Assembly: GCF_030582395.1 (NCBI RefSeq)
Contig: NZ_CP104381.1
Coordinates: forward strand, 744,001-808,000
Length of the DNA stretch: 64,000 nucleotides
Reading direction: 5' to 3'
From: Ralstonia pickettii
GTDB lineage: Bacteria; Pseudomonadota; Gammaproteobacteria; Burkholderiales; Burkholderiaceae
Every line of letters begins with the position of its first letter. The first letter of the stretch is position 1. This document shows positions 27,075-36,567 of this stretch, in pieces. The notes beneath the pieces were generated by a model that saw only the letters and a program-made list of their open reading frames with translations, was not told the DNA's origin and made no database searches. The translations under genes and the position numbers were made by a program.

Positions 27075-28393
27075 AGAAGGTTGCTCTTGCGATGGCCGTG
27101 GCGTCGCTGTTGTCTGCGCCGGCCTGGGCCGAACGCTTTGCGTTGACCGGCACGCCCGGCGCCCCGTACTACGCCGTCACGCTGAGCGAAGACGTCTATG
27201 CCCATGCCCGCGAGGCCAATCTGGCCGACCTGCGCATCCTCAATGGCGACGGCGAGCCCGTGCCTTTTACCATCGATATCCCGCGCGATCCGCCGCCCCA
27301 GGCACGCACGCTGCGGGACGTGCACTGGTTCGCCACGCCCATCGACGACGCACAGAGGCCCAGCGCCGCAGGTGTCGTGCTCGGTACCGATGGCGTGCTG
27401 CGTGCGAGCGGCGCTCAGCTGTCGCAGGCGTCTGTGCGCGCGTGGTTGGTCGACCTCAGCCAGCTTCGTGACACGGTGACAGCGCTGGTCGTTGCGCTGC
27501 CCGCTGCGGAATTCCAGAGCGGTGTGAGCGTGCAGGCCAGCGATGACTTGCAACACTGGAGCCCGGTCGCTCAGGCCACGCTGTTCCGGCTGTCCAATCA
27601 GGGCAGCACGCTGGTGCAGGATCGCATCGAGTTCACGGGGCTGCGGGCGAAATACTTGCGTCTGACGTGGCAAGGCAAACCGCCTGCGCCGGACGCCGTG
27701 CGCGCAGAATTGGCTGCCGGTGCGCCGGTGGCGCTTGCGGATAACGCCATTCAGTGGCGCTCGGGGCTGGCGCCGGTGCAGACGCCCGCGGCGGGCGACT
27801 ACCAGTTCGATACCGGCGGCGTGTTCCCGGTCGAGCGTGTGAAGATCCGTCTGCCGCAAGCCAACACTGTCGCACAGGCAACGCTCTATGCGCGGGCCGA
27901 TGCCCAGGCGCCCTGGCGGCCGGTCACATCTGCCCGCCTGTTCCGGCTGGCTGGGGCCGACGGGAAAGGCGAGCAGGAGAGCGCGGCCATCACGGTGCCC
28001 GCCACCGGGGAGCGCTACTGGCGTCTGCAGGTCGACACGCGCAGCGGCGGCCTGGGTGCCGGCGCGCCGGAATTGGCGATCGGCTGGCGTCCGGCCACGG
28101 TTACGTATGCGGCGCGCGGCAATGTGCCCTTCACGCTGGCGGTGGCGGAAGTGGCGCGCGGCAATCCGGTCGCACGCGCGGATCTGCTGGCGGGTGCGTC
28201 GCCCGCCATTGCGCAGGCACAGCTTGGCGCGATGAGCGATTCGCCTGCCGACGCGCTGACAGCCGAGCCACCCGGGGGGCGCCGGCGCCAGTGGGTGCTG
28301 TGGGGCGCGTTGTTGGCCGCGGTAGCGGTGCTTGGCGGGATGGCTTGGCGGTTGTTCCGCGCGCCGTCGGTGCCACCGGATGCTTCGACGTAA
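27071..28393 (+). CDS. DUF3999 family protein, periplasmic with C-terminal anchor
   Basis: 440 residues with a Sec signal (VALAMAVASLLSAPAWA), beta-rich periplasmic body, a C-terminal hydrophobic helix (about 405-425; WVLWGALLAAVAVLGGMAWRL) and short cytoplasmic tail. DUF3999 proteins are regularly encoded beside DUF2339 proteins, as here, so the two likely form a complex of unknown role. GTG start overlaps the preceding stop by 4 bp. An intrinsic terminator lies 18 bp after the stop. Confidence 0.86.
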   Translation: MKKVALAMAVASLLSAPAWAERFALTGTPGAPYYAVTLSEDVYAHAREANLADLRILNGDGEPVPFTIDIPRDPPPQARTLRDVHWFATPIDDAQRPSAAGVVLGTDGVLRASGAQLSQASVRAWLVDLSQLRDTVTALVVALPAAEFQSGVSVQASDDLQHWSPVAQATLFRLSNQGSTLVQDRIEFTGLRAKYLRLTWQGKPPAPDAVRAELAAGAPVALADNAIQWRSGLAPVQTPAAGDYQFDTGGVFPVERVKIRLPQANTVAQATLYARADAQAPWRPVTSARLFRLAGADGKGEQESAAITVPATGERYWRLQVDTRSGGLGAGAPELAIGWRPATVTYAARGNVPFTLAVAEVARGNPVARADLLAGASPAIAQAQLGAMSDSPADALTAEPPGGRRRQWVLWGALLAAVAVLGGMAWRLFRAPSVPPDAST

Positions 28394-28410
28394 TCTGCAT
28401 TGCCCAAAGA

Positions 28411-28440
28411 AAACGGCGCCACCTGGGCGCCGTTTCTTCC
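28411..28440 (+). terminator. intrinsic terminator of DUF2339-DUF3999 operon
   Basis: AAACGGCGCC, loop ACCTG, GGCGCCGTTT followed by CTTCC. A 10-bp perfect stem. Confidence 0.85.
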
Positions 28441-28455
28441 TGGCGGAGCGGATGT

Positions 28456-28839
28456 TCAGTGCGCAAAGGCCGGTTGCACGAACAGCGCAACGCACAAGGC
28501 AAAGCCCGCAAACCACATCAGCGAACGCAGCGGAGCCCAGTTGGCGAGATAGCACACCGTGTACAGCACGCGCACCACGATAAATGCGATGGCCAGCAGG
28601 TTGATGCGGTCAATGATGCCGCCGCCCAGGATGGCCACCAGCACTGCCACTGCAAAGAACGGAAACGCTTCGAAGTGGTTCTGCTGTGCGGCGGCGGCAC
28701 GGCCCGCGACGCCGGTTTGCTGTGCGAGCCACGCGCGCGGGTTGCGATTGTCGTACCGCGGGCCTTTGGCCTTGGCGATGCCGACGCACACGATCGGCAA
28801 CACCGCTGCCACCAGAACGCACCAGAGGGCGATCGGCAT
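28456..28839 (-). CDS. MAPEG family membrane protein
   Basis: 127 residues with four predicted transmembrane helices. MAPEG proteins (membrane-associated proteins in eicosanoid and glutathione metabolism) include glutathione-dependent transferases and peroxidases; bacterial members are mostly uncharacterised. Conserved pieces: GPRYDNRNPRAWL, QNHFEAFPFFAVAVLVA and VVRVLYTVCYLANW. AGGAG precedes ATG 28839. Upstream in-frame codons to 28890 are unlikely to be used. Confidence 0.88.
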   Translation of the reverse strand: MPIALWCVLVAAVLPIVCVGIAKAKGPRYDNRNPRAWLAQQTGVAGRAAAAQQNHFEAFPFFAVAVLVAILGGGIIDRINLLAIAFIVVRVLYTVCYLANWAPLRSLMWFAGFALCVALFVQPAFAH

Positions 28840-28915
28840 GGTCAGTCTCCTGGATGTGGATGGGTGTGAAGGTGCCGCACCGTAGCACAAGGCGCGTTTT
28901 CAAACACCTGAGACG

Positions 28916-29137
28916 TTAGTCGAAACCTTGCACGGCAATGCGCACATCCCCGAGCATGACAACCTGGCCCGCTCGAATCTTGGCCGTCTTGCGCAGTTCC
29001 GGCTGGCCGTCGACCGTGACCGCACCATCGGCGACCACCGCCTTGCCGGCGCCGCCGCTGTCCACCACGCCGGTGAGCTTGAGCAGCTTGTGCAGCTCGA
29101 TGTATTCGGTGGTCAAGGCGAAATCGATATTGGGCAT
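28916..29137 (-). CDS. RNA-binding S4 domain protein, YbcJ-like
   Basis: 73-residue single S4 domain: YIELHKLLKLTGVVDSGGAGKAVVADGAVTVDGQ then the RAGQVV strand. It resembles YbcJ and RlbA-type small S4 proteins that bind structured RNA, possibly ribosome assembly intermediates. Monocistronic or co-transcribed with the upstream yceI-like gene (16 bp gap). Confidence 0.9.
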   Translation of the reverse strand: MPNIDFALTTEYIELHKLLKLTGVVDSGGAGKAVVADGAVTVDGQPELRKTAKIRAGQVVMLGDVRIAVQGFD

Positions 29138-29153
29138 GGATGGATTGCGAGAT

Positions 29154-29717
29154 TTATTGAGGCGTGGCTTCCACGCTGATGTCGAGGTCGACGCCGTCGC
29201 CCACGTCGGGCAGGAAACGCGTCATGCCGAAGGCGCTGCGGGCAATGGCGAGGTGGAAGTCACCCCCGCAAACGTGGCGCGTGCTGCCGGGCATCTTTTC
29301 GTCGCCGCAACTGAAGCGGCGCACCTCTAGGCGCACAGGCTGCGTCACACCGTGCAGCGTCAGGTTGGCCTCAATGGCGATGAGCTTGCCGCCCTCGACG
29401 ACAAAGCGGTCGCTGCGCAGGCGGATGACCGGAAACTTCGCAGCGTCGAGAAACTGCTCCGATTTCAGCACGCCATCCAGCACGCGCAGCCGCGTGTTGA
29501 TGGAGTCGGCGTCGACGGTGAAATCGAAGCCGCCCTGGTGGGTGGCTTCATCGAAGTTGATGGCGCCGTCGATCTTGTCGAAGCGGCCGCGCATCGTGCT
29601 GCGATCGAAATGCGATGCGCCGAAGTAGACCGACGTGTGCGCCAGATCTGGCGCAAATGATGCGGCGAAGGCGGGAGTGGTGAACAACCCCGCCAGCAAT
29701 ACAATCCATGCACGCAT
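29154..29717 (-). CDS. YceI family periplasmic protein
   Basis: 187 residues: signal peptide MRAWIVLLAGLFTTPAFA followed by a YceI lipocalin-like beta barrel that in this family binds polyisoprenoid or related lipids. Conserved segments: HTSVYFGASHFDRSTMRGRF, FTVDADSINTR, EQFLDAAKFPVIRLRS, and FGMTRFLPDVGDGVDL. One or two cysteines (SCGDEK, HVCGGD) may form a disulfide. Role in envelope maintenance is inferred. Confidence 0.9.
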   Translation of the reverse strand: MRAWIVLLAGLFTTPAFAASFAPDLAHTSVYFGASHFDRSTMRGRFDKIDGAINFDEATHQGGFDFTVDADSINTRLRVLDGVLKSEQFLDAAKFPVIRLRSDRFVVEGGKLIAIEANLTLHGVTQPVRLEVRRFSCGDEKMPGSTRHVCGGDFHLAIARSAFGMTRFLPDVGDGVDLDISVEATPQ

Positions 29718-29735
29718 GATGCCTCCGATTATCAG

Positions 29736-29758
29736 AGGCCCATGGCGCGCATGGGCCT
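29736..29758 (-). terminator. hairpin after glnS, possible terminator
   Basis: AGGCCCATG, loop GCGCG, CATGGGCCT lies directly past the glnS stop on the minus strand. There is no T-run, so the call is tentative. Confidence 0.4.
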
Positions 29759-29762
29759 GTGC

Positions 29763-31493
29763 TTACTTGCCCCAGCTGTCCTTCAGGCCGACCACGCGGT
29801 TGAACACGGGCTTGCCCGGCTGCGAGTCGATGCGGTCTGCCACGAAGTAGCCATGGCGCTCGAACTGGAAGCGGTCTTCCGCCTTGGCCGTTGCCAGCGT
29901 CGGCTCCAGGTAGGCCGTGACGATCTTCTTGGAATCCGGGTTGAGCGCATCCAGGAAGTTCTTGTCGCCCGAATCCGGTTGCGGATCGCTGAACAGGCGG
30001 TCGTACAGGCGCACTTCAGCTTCCAGCGCATGTGCGGCGCTCACCCAGTGGATGTTGCCTTTCACCTTTACGCTGTCAGCACCCGGCGTGCCACTCTTCG
30101 TGTCCGGAATGATGTTGGCGTGCACGGCGGTGATGTTGCCGTCGGCATCCTTGTCGCAACCGGTGCATTCGATCACATAGCCGTAGCGCAGGCGCACCTT
30201 GTTGCCCGGGAAGAGGCGGAAGTAGCCCTTGGGCGGCGTCTCGGTAAAGTCCTCGCGCTCGATCCACAGCTCACGCGTGAGCGGGAATTCGCGGCGGCCC
30301 AGTTCGGGTTGCTTCGGGTGCACGGGTGCGGAGCACGGCTCATTGAAATCGGCCGGCACGTTGTCGAGCACCAGTTTGACCGGGTCCAGCACGGCCACCG
30401 AGCGCGGCGCACGCGCGTCGAGGTCGTCGCGCACGGCGCCTTCCAGGATGCTCATGTCGATCCAGCTGTCGGCCTTCGACACACCCACGCGTTCGCAGAA
30501 CAGCTGGATCGATTCGGGCGTGTAGCCACGGCGGCGGATGCCAACGAGCGTCGGCATGCGCGGGTCGTCCCAGCCGTCGACGCGCTTTTCCGTCACCAGT
30601 TGCAGCAGCTTGCGCTTGCTGGTGATGGCGTAGGTGAGGTGCAGGCGCGCGAATTCGTATTGATGCGGCAGCGGGGCGGCCAGCACGCCGGCATCACGCA
30701 GGTGGTCGAGCACCCAGTCATACAGCGGGCGGTTGTTCTCGAACTCCAGCGTGCAGAGCGAATGCGTGATGTTCTCCAGCGCATCGGAAATGCAATGCGT
30801 GAAGTCGTACATCGGGTAGATGCACCACGCGTCGCCGGTGCGGTGGTGATGCGCATGGCGGATGCGGTACAGCACCGGGTCGCGCATCACGATGTTCGGT
30901 GCGGCCATGTCGATCTTGGCGCGCAGCACGTGCTCGCCGTCCTTGTACTTGCCGGCGCGCATGTCGCGGAACAGCGCCAGGTTTTCGTCCACCGAGCGGT
31001 CACGGAACGGCGACGGTGTGCCCGGGCGGGTGAAATCGCCGCGGTTGGCGGCGATCTGTTCGGCGCTCTGGCTGTCGACGTAGGCCACGCCGCGCTGGAT
31101 CAGTACCTCGGCAAAGCCGTAGAGCTGCTCGAAGTAGTCGCTGGCGTAGTACAGGTGTTCGCCGCCGGCGTCGCTCCACGAGTAGCCGAGCCAGTGCACG
31201 GCGTCGATGATGGAATCGACGTATTCGGTGTCTTCCTTGACGGGGTTCGTGTCGTCGAAGCGCAGGTGGCAGCGGCCGTTGTAATCGCGGGCCATGCCGA
31301 AGTTCACCCAGATGCTCTTGGCGTGACCGATGTGCAGGTAACCGTTGGGCTCCGGCGGAAAGCGCGTGACCACCGGCGGAATCGGCTGGCCAGTGGCGTC
31401 CTTGCGATCGGCGTAGGTGCCTTGCGCGAGGTCGGCGTCAATGATCTGGCGCAGGAAGTTGGACGTCGGGGCGGTGGCGTTGTCTTGGCTCAT
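29763..31493 (-). CDS. glnS: glutaminyl-tRNA synthetase
   Basis: Class I aminoacyl-tRNA synthetase charging tRNA-Gln. 576 residues with the HIGH-type motif [16 protein letters not shown], the MSK-like [11 protein letters not shown] region, and the two C-terminal beta barrels for anticodon recognition (starting about [15 protein letters not shown]). Family length is normal. Presence of a direct GlnRS means the cell need not use transamidation of Glu-tRNA-Gln. Stands alone on the minus strand. Confidence 0.97.
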   Translation of the reverse strand: MSQDNATAPTSNFLRQIIDADLAQGTYADRKDATGQPIPPVVTRFPPEPNGYLHIGHAKSIWVNFGMARDYNGRCHLRFDDTNPVKEDTEYVDSIIDAVHWLGYSWSDAGGEHLYYASDYFEQLYGFAEVLIQRGVAYVDSQSAEQIAANRGDFTRPGTPSPFRDRSVDENLALFRDMRAGKYKDGEHVLRAKIDMAAPNIVMRDPVLYRIRHAHHHRTGDAWCIYPMYDFTHCISDALENITHSLCTLEFENNRPLYDWVLDHLRDAGVLAAPLPHQYEFARLHLTYAITSKRKLLQLVTEKRVDGWDDPRMPTLVGIRRRGYTPESIQLFCERVGVSKADSWIDMSILEGAVRDDLDARAPRSVAVLDPVKLVLDNVPADFNEPCSAPVHPKQPELGRREFPLTRELWIEREDFTETPPKGYFRLFPGNKVRLRYGYVIECTGCDKDADGNITAVHANIIPDTKSGTPGADSVKVKGNIHWVSAAHALEAEVRLYDRLFSDPQPDSGDKNFLDALNPDSKKIVTAYLEPTLATAKAEDRFQFERHGYFVADRIDSQPGKPVFNRVVGLKDSWGK

Positions 31494-31555
31494 GGGAGTG
31501 CGTGATTCGGCAATCCCGGGATTTTACCGTGCCCGGCGCTCCGCGCCCCGGGACG

Positions 31556-32608
31556 CTATTTACGCTGGGCAAGGCCATCGAGCGCCTGTGCGCGCAACAG
31601 CTCATGCGAGGCGGTGAAGGTCTGTTGCCGCAGTTGTGCGATTTGCGCGGCCCGATCGGCATCCGACAGGCCGGCAAAGGCGTTGATGCGATCGCGTTCA
31701 AGGGCGTACGCGTCGTAGCGGTTGCGCCAGTCGGCTTCCTCGCGATTGCCCTGGATGAGGCGGTCGGCTACCAGGTTGTCCACCCCCCGGGCCGACAGGC
31801 GCTGGCGCATCTCGGCTTCGCTCATGCCCTGCTTTGTCCACGTTTCCATGTCGGCGGCGAGCTTGAGCGGGGCGGAGGCGTCGCGGCGCGCCTGTTGCAC
31901 CGAGGGCGGCAGGTTGGCATCGATGGCAGCGATTCGCACCGTGCGTTGTTCCGGCGTGAGCGACGGGTCTGCCATCACGGCCAGGCGCTCGAGTGCGGCG
32001 GCGTCCATGGCGTCGTCATCGGCGTACCAGGCCTGGGCGACGTCCGCTCCCAGGTATTGTCGACGCAGCGCGGTGCGCTCGCTCAACTGCTGGCGCAGCG
32101 TGGCGATCAGCTCCGGGCGCTGCTGGACTTGTTCGAGAGTCGGCTTGTTGTGGCCGGTGCTGCCCTTTTCAGCGGCTGCCTTTCGATAGACCAGGTAATG
32201 CTGCAACAACGATTGCGCCTCCGCCAGTGCCGGCGTGATGAGCTTGGCGCGCAGATGCGCCTCGGCCATCGACACCCGCTGGGCTTCGGGCAGCGACGCC
32301 GGCACGTCGAGGAAGTAGTCGAACACGGCGCGGTTGGCGGCTTCGACGATGAGGTGGCCGCGCGCATCCGCGTGGAGCCCGTCGGGCGCCTGTGTGTCGG
32401 CCAGCTCGGGTGCCGGCGTGCCCGTCGTCAACGGATCACCGCCCGCACTGCCGATGAATGCCCCCTTGACTGCCTGCGGCTGTGCAGCCACAGGCGTGTC
32501 AGGTGCGTCCGACGTGTGCCACCAGTAGACCCCGCCCGCGACCGATACCGCCACCAGTACGGCAACAACAAACGTCATAGGTTGTATCGATGGCGACAGG
32601 GTCTTCAT
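31556..32608 (-). CDS. lifO: lipase-specific foldase
   Basis: 350 residues: N-terminal membrane anchor (about 11-28), an Ala/Pro-rich linker, and a helical foldase domain. The lipase chaperone motif R-x-x-F-D-Y-F-L appears at RAVFDYFL (about residue 93). The protein helps fold the secreted lipase in the periplasm. It lies 30 bp after lipA in the same orientation, the usual lipA-lifO operon order. Absence of this gene normally abolishes activity of the paired lipase. Confidence 0.92.
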   Translation of the reverse strand: MKTLSPSIQPMTFVVAVLVAVSVAGGVYWWHTSDAPDTPVAAQPQAVKGAFIGSAGGDPLTTGTPAPELADTQAPDGLHADARGHLIVEAANRAVFDYFLDVPASLPEAQRVSMAEAHLRAKLITPALAEAQSLLQHYLVYRKAAAEKGSTGHNKPTLEQVQQRPELIATLRQQLSERTALRRQYLGADVAQAWYADDDAMDAAALERLAVMADPSLTPEQRTVRIAAIDANLPPSVQQARRDASAPLKLAADMETWTKQGMSEAEMRQRLSARGVDNLVADRLIQGNREEADWRNRYDAYALERDRINAFAGLSDADRAAQIAQLRQQTFTASHELLRAQALDGLAQRK

Positions 32609-32638
32609 CGTGGCAATCGGCGTTAGGCAGTTCGAGGG

Positions 32639-33637
32639 TCAGAGGCCTGCAGTCTTCAGCCGATTGGCCTGCGTGCGGATCACCGCAACCGGGTCGGCCG
32701 CGCCCCAACCGATCAGGCCGAGCAGCTGGTTGACCTCATCCAGGTGATTCCACGCGTAATCCGTCGACAAGACCTGCCCGAACTTCGCGCTGCAAACTGA
32801 GACAAGCCCGTCGTTCGTCCCCGAACCGCGCGCCTGCATGACGCTTCCGCTGAAAACCAGCACCGGATCAAACACGTCGAGCACGTTGGTGGCAGTGGAG
32901 CGGCCCGTCCACGAATACAGCTTCTGCACGTTGCCATTGCGCACGTCGGTGGCGCTGCCGGTGTTGCATCCGCTGGCGAGGCCCGCGCTGGGGAACGCCT
33001 TATTGAAATCAGCCGCGCCCGACGTCGACAGGATATGCAGCGCCGCAAAACCGTTCTGCGGATTGCTGTTGCCGTTGAACCAGCCGAGCACCGAGCCGAA
33101 TACATCGGCACCGAGGTTCACGAGCGCCTTGAACGGGGCCGGTGTCGACTCCACAAAGTCTGCAAACTCGGACCCCTTGTGCGGCGTGCCGATGGTGGTG
33201 ACGGAGGCTACGAGGTTCGGCACCACGGCGGCTGCATAGCGCGATGTCAGTCCGCCCTGGCTGTGTCCGATGAGGTTGACCTTGGCGGCGCCCGTCGTAG
33301 CCAGCACGCTGCGGATCTGGCTGACGAGCTGTTCGCCGCGCACGGTTTCATCGTTGAAGGCGGAGACATCGGCCACGTAGACATTGGCGCCGTTGGCACG
33401 CAGGTCTTCGGGGATCTGATACCAGTAATCGACCACGCCGAGAAACTTGCTGGTGCCCGACAGGCCATGCACCAGCACGATCGGGTACTTGGTTGCGGCA
33501 TAGGTGCCGGCGGCCTGCGCCGGTGCGACGGTACCCAGGGTGAGGGCGGAGGTGGCCAAGACGGCGGCTGCAGCGTGCGTGCGCAGGAAGCCGCGCACTG
33601 ATCCATACACAACATGGAACAGGGAAGTCTGTGACAT
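32639..33637 (-). CDS. lipA: secreted triacylglycerol lipase, family I.2
   Basis: 332 residues: long signal peptide (cleavage near AQA-A, residue 43), alpha/beta hydrolase core with oxyanion VLVHGLSGT, nucleophile elbow GHSQGG (Ser126), the acid in GTNDGLVSVC and His in WNHLDEVNQ. A Cys pair (SGCNTG and SVCSAK) matches the conserved disulfide. This is the Burkholderia/Ralstonia type lipase exported by Sec, folded by LifO and secreted by type II secretion. It hydrolyses triglycerides. Confidence 0.95.
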   Translation of the reverse strand: MSQTSLFHVVYGSVRGFLRTHAAAAVLATSALTLGTVAPAQAAGTYAATKYPIVLVHGLSGTSKFLGVVDYWYQIPEDLRANGANVYVADVSAFNDETVRGEQLVSQIRSVLATTGAAKVNLIGHSQGGLTSRYAAAVVPNLVASVTTIGTPHKGSEFADFVESTPAPFKALVNLGADVFGSVLGWFNGNSNPQNGFAALHILSTSGAADFNKAFPSAGLASGCNTGSATDVRNGNVQKLYSWTGRSTATNVLDVFDPVLVFSGSVMQARGSGTNDGLVSVCSAKFGQVLSTDYAWNHLDEVNQLLGLIGWGAADPVAVIRTQANRLKTAGL

Positions 33638-33772
33638 TCGGTTGTCTCCTGGACATTGGATAGGTGGTCGACCTCTTTGGGTCGATCGCCCTCCGTTATC
33701 CGAAGCGCCGTGCCCAACGTCAACTGGAGTGGAGGTTTGGCTCTAATGCTGCGCCGCCGCGTGCGCAAACAA

Positions 33773-33797
33773 AAACCGGAGGGCAGGCCTCCGGTTT
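33773..33797 (-). terminator. intrinsic terminator of tctBA
   Basis: On the minus strand AAACCGGAGG, loop CCTGC, CCTCCGGTTT continues into TTGTTT, a T-rich end. It lies 32 bp after the tctA stop and separates tctBA from the lipase genes. Confidence 0.85.
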
Positions 33798-33828
33798 CGT
33801 AGGGTGCGATGCAGCAACGTCGCCACGC

Positions 33829-35331
33829 TTATTCTTCTTGGAACGCTTCCACGCGTTTTCTGTTGATGGCGGGCAGCGCCACCAGCAAGACGAGGATGCC
33901 CGCCGCAATCAGCAGCCCCAGCGACAGCGGCCGCGAGACGAACGTGGAGAAATCCCCGCGTGACAGCAACAGCGCGCGGCGGAAGTTTTCTTCCATCATC
34001 GGCCCCAGCACGAAGCCGAGCAGCATGGGCGCTGGCTCGCAGCGCAGCTTGACGAACATGTAGCCGATCAATCCGAACAGCGCTGTCTGGAAGATATCGA
34101 ACGTCGTATTCGACACTGAATACACGCCGATGCAGCAGAACACCAGGATGGCCGGATATAGGAAGCGATACGGCACCTTCAACAGGCGTACCCACACGCC
34201 GATCATCGGCAGGTTCAGCACGATCAGCATCAGGTTGCCGATCCACATCGAGGCGATGAGGCCCCAGAACAGCGCCGGGTTGCTGGTCATCACCTGCGGG
34301 CCGGGCTGGATGTTGTGGATCGTCATCGCGCCCACCATCAGCGCCATCACTGCGTTGGGCGGAATGCCCAGCGTGAGCAGCGGGATGAAAGACGTCTGCG
34401 CCGCAGCATTGTTGGCCGATTCCGGGCCCGCCACGCCTTCGATGGCGCCCTTGCCGAATTCACTCGAATACTTCGAGGTTTTCTTCTCCAGCGAGTACGA
34501 CGCGAACGATGCCAGCGTCGCGCCGCCGCCCGGCAGGATGCCCAGGAGCGAGCCCAGCGCCGTGCCGCGCAGTACGGCCGGGATCATGCGCTTGAAATCT
34601 TCGCGGCTGGGCCAGAGGTTACGCACGTGCTCGACAAAGGTTTCACGATGCTCCTTCTGTTCGAGGTTGGCGATGATCTCGGCAAAGCCGAACACGCCCA
34701 TCGCCACCGACACGAAGTTCAACCCGTCGGCCAGTTCCGGCACGTCAAACGAATAACGCGCGGTGCCCGAATTCACATCGGTGCCGACCAGGCCAAGCAA
34801 CAGGCCCAGGACGATCATCGCAATCGCCTTGATCAGTGAGCCCGATGCCAGCACGACCGCGCCGATCAGGCCCAGCACCATCAAAGAGAAATATTCTGCC
34901 GGCCCGAAGTTGAACGCGAATTCCGACAGCGGCGTGGCAAACGCCGCCAGCACCAGCGTGGCCACGCAGCCCGCGAAGAACGAGCCGAGGCCCGCGGTGG
35001 CCAGCGCCACGCCCGCGCGCCCGCGCCGCGCCATCTGGTAGCCGTCGATGGTCGTCACCACCGATGACGATTCGCCCGGCAGGTTAACGAGGATGGCTGT
35101 GGTGGAGCCGCCGTACTGCGCGCCGTAGTAAATGCCGGCCAGCATGATGAGCGCAGCCACCGGCGGCAGCGCGTACGTGGCCGGCAGCAGCATCGCAATC
35201 GTGGCGATGGGGCCAAGGCCTGGCAGCACGCCGATCAACGTACCGAGCACGCAGCCGATGAACGCGTAGATCAGGTTCTGGATGGAGAGCGCGGTGGAGA
35301 AGCCGAGCGCGAGATTGGCAAAGAGGTCCAT
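33829..35331 (-). CDS. tctA: tripartite tricarboxylate transporter, large permease TctA
   Basis: 500 residues with about 11-12 transmembrane helices. The conserved GVLPGLGPIATIAMLLPAT segment near residue 35, YGGSTTAILVNLPGESSSV, and GFVLGPMMEENFRRALLLSRGD are signatures of TctA. With TctB and a periplasmic TctC (Bug) protein it imports carboxylates such as citrate by a cation-coupled mechanism. TctC is not encoded next to these genes here. Stop to start distance from tctB is 19 bp. Confidence 0.94.
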   Translation of the reverse strand: MDLFANLALGFSTALSIQNLIYAFIGCVLGTLIGVLPGLGPIATIAMLLPATYALPPVAALIMLAGIYYGAQYGGSTTAILVNLPGESSSVVTTIDGYQMARRGRAGVALATAGLGSFFAGCVATLVLAAFATPLSEFAFNFGPAEYFSLMVLGLIGAVVLASGSLIKAIAMIVLGLLLGLVGTDVNSGTARYSFDVPELADGLNFVSVAMGVFGFAEIIANLEQKEHRETFVEHVRNLWPSREDFKRMIPAVLRGTALGSLLGILPGGGATLASFASYSLEKKTSKYSSEFGKGAIEGVAGPESANNAAAQTSFIPLLTLGIPPNAVMALMVGAMTIHNIQPGPQVMTSNPALFWGLIASMWIGNLMLIVLNLPMIGVWVRLLKVPYRFLYPAILVFCCIGVYSVSNTTFDIFQTALFGLIGYMFVKLRCEPAPMLLGFVLGPMMEENFRRALLLSRGDFSTFVSRPLSLGLLIAAGILVLLVALPAINRKRVEAFQEE

Positions 35332-35350
35332 GGTGTCGTCCGCGTCTCGC

Positions 35351-35836
35351 TCAATTGCCGATGAAGGCGGGCCACACCGGGAACTGCAGCTTGAGCCCGT
35401 ACACGAAGGCCGCTAGGCTCATCACCACCATGACGATGGCGGTGCCGGCCGCGCCCTTCAGCGTGAACTCGTGGCTGGCCATGCTGGAAACGAAAACGAG
35501 TACTACAAGCGACAGCACCAGGCCAAGCGGTTGCAGCAGCAGTCCGAACAGAACAACCGAGCCGAGAATCCACAGCAGCGTCTTGACGTCCCAACGCGGA
35601 ATGCGATCGACCACGCCCTTGCGGGACAGCGATTGCACGACGACAACCACGCCCAGCAGCACGAGCACCATGCCCAGCCAGAACGGGAAATAGCCCGGGC
35701 CCATGCTGCCGGCCGTGCCCATGCGGTAGCTGCGCGCCAGAAGGGCAAACGCCGCACCGGCGACGATGAACATGATGCCGGATGCAAAGTCCTGCTGACT
35801 GCGGATCACCGGACGACCTTGTGGATCGTTCTGCAA
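35351..35836 (-). CDS. tctB: tripartite tricarboxylate transporter, small permease TctB
   Basis: 161 residues with four transmembrane helices and the DUF1468/TctB hallmarks FASGIMFIVAGAAFALLARSY and MGPGYFPFWLG. First gene of the tctBA pair. An in-frame ATG at 35836 is the only good start. It has no adjacent solute-binding protein gene. Confidence 0.9.
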   Translation of the reverse strand: MQNDPQGRPVIRSQQDFASGIMFIVAGAAFALLARSYRMGTAGSMGPGYFPFWLGMVLVLLGVVVVVQSLSRKGVVDRIPRWDVKTLLWILGSVVLFGLLLQPLGLVLSLVVLVFVSSMASHEFTLKGAAGTAIVMVVMSLAAFVYGLKLQFPVWPAFIGN

Positions 35837-36030
35837 GTCTGGTCTCCTCGGATGGCGTGCCGCGCGGGTTCGGCGGGCCGCCTTGTGCGTGATAAGGCGA
35901 CCAAGTTTGCACGCTAAGCAGACCGGCTTTCAAGCAGCTTGCGAAGGGGGGCATGCCGCTTCATGAGCCGGCGCGGCGCCCCGGGCAAACGGTTCAGGGT
36001 TTGTCCCTAGCGTTGCCCTGAGCAACATTG

Positions 36031-36059
36031 GGGCCGCACAACGCGGTTGCGCGGCCCCC
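36031..36059 (-). terminator. long hairpin after DUF2214 gene
   Basis: GGGGCCGC (36031-36038) pairs with GCGGCCCC (36052-36059) and, inside, CAAC with GTTG around a GCG loop. It lies between the divergent-in-position DUF2214 stop and tctB start; no strong T-run. A second small hairpin GTTGC/GCAAC is at 36013-36027. Confidence 0.45.
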
Positions 36060-36066
36060 GGTGCAA

Positions 36067-36519
36067 TTACATGCCAATACCGCGCGCCATCAGCACGGCC
36101 GCCAGCGGAATGAAGATGATCAGGTGCGACTCGATCATGACCCAGCGGCGCGTTTTGGCGATCTCCGACGGGGTGGGCACGAAGTCGGGCAGCGTCTTGC
36201 CTTGCTTGTTCCAGCGCAGGATGTTGATGGTCGGAACAATCGACAGCAGTCCGACGAGGATGAACAGCCCGATCTTGATGTGGAAGACCGGGTTGTGGAC
36301 ATAAAAGGCGTAGCCCTTGGCACCGTAAATCACACGCAGCACGCCGGTGACAACCACCGCGACGGCCGCCACGCCATACACAGCGTCATAACGTCCCAGG
36401 CGTTTGCGGATCTCCGGCGTCATGTCGGGGCGCAGCACCACGGCCTCGGCGGTGAGAAAGACGATTAGCGTGAAGATCGAGATGTAATGCAGGTAAGCCA
36501 GCAACGCATCAAGCCACAT
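36067..36519 (-). CDS. DUF2214 family membrane protein
   Basis: 150 residues, four predicted helices, conserved HYISIFTLIVFLTAEAV, RLGRYDAVYGVAAVAVVVTGVLRV and YVHNPVFHIKIGLFI. DUF2214 proteins are small predicted inner-membrane proteins of unknown function with conserved histidines; a redox or heme-related role has been suggested for related families but is not shown here. It lies upstream of tctB by 230 bp and downstream of the CoA-transferase, all on the minus strand. Confidence 0.88.
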   Translation of the reverse strand: MWLDALLAYLHYISIFTLIVFLTAEAVVLRPDMTPEIRKRLGRYDAVYGVAAVAVVVTGVLRVIYGAKGYAFYVHNPVFHIKIGLFILVGLLSIVPTINILRWNKQGKTLPDFVPTPSEIAKTRRWVMIESHLIIFIPLAAVLMARGIGM

Positions 36520-36567
36520 GTTGACCTCGTCAGGGGTGGGGAAATGGTTTGCGCCAAATGCTCCGGT

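Noticed and set aside
29742..31505. Long plus-strand frame opposite glnS
   Set aside because: Antisense of a clear GlnRS; no recognisable domain.
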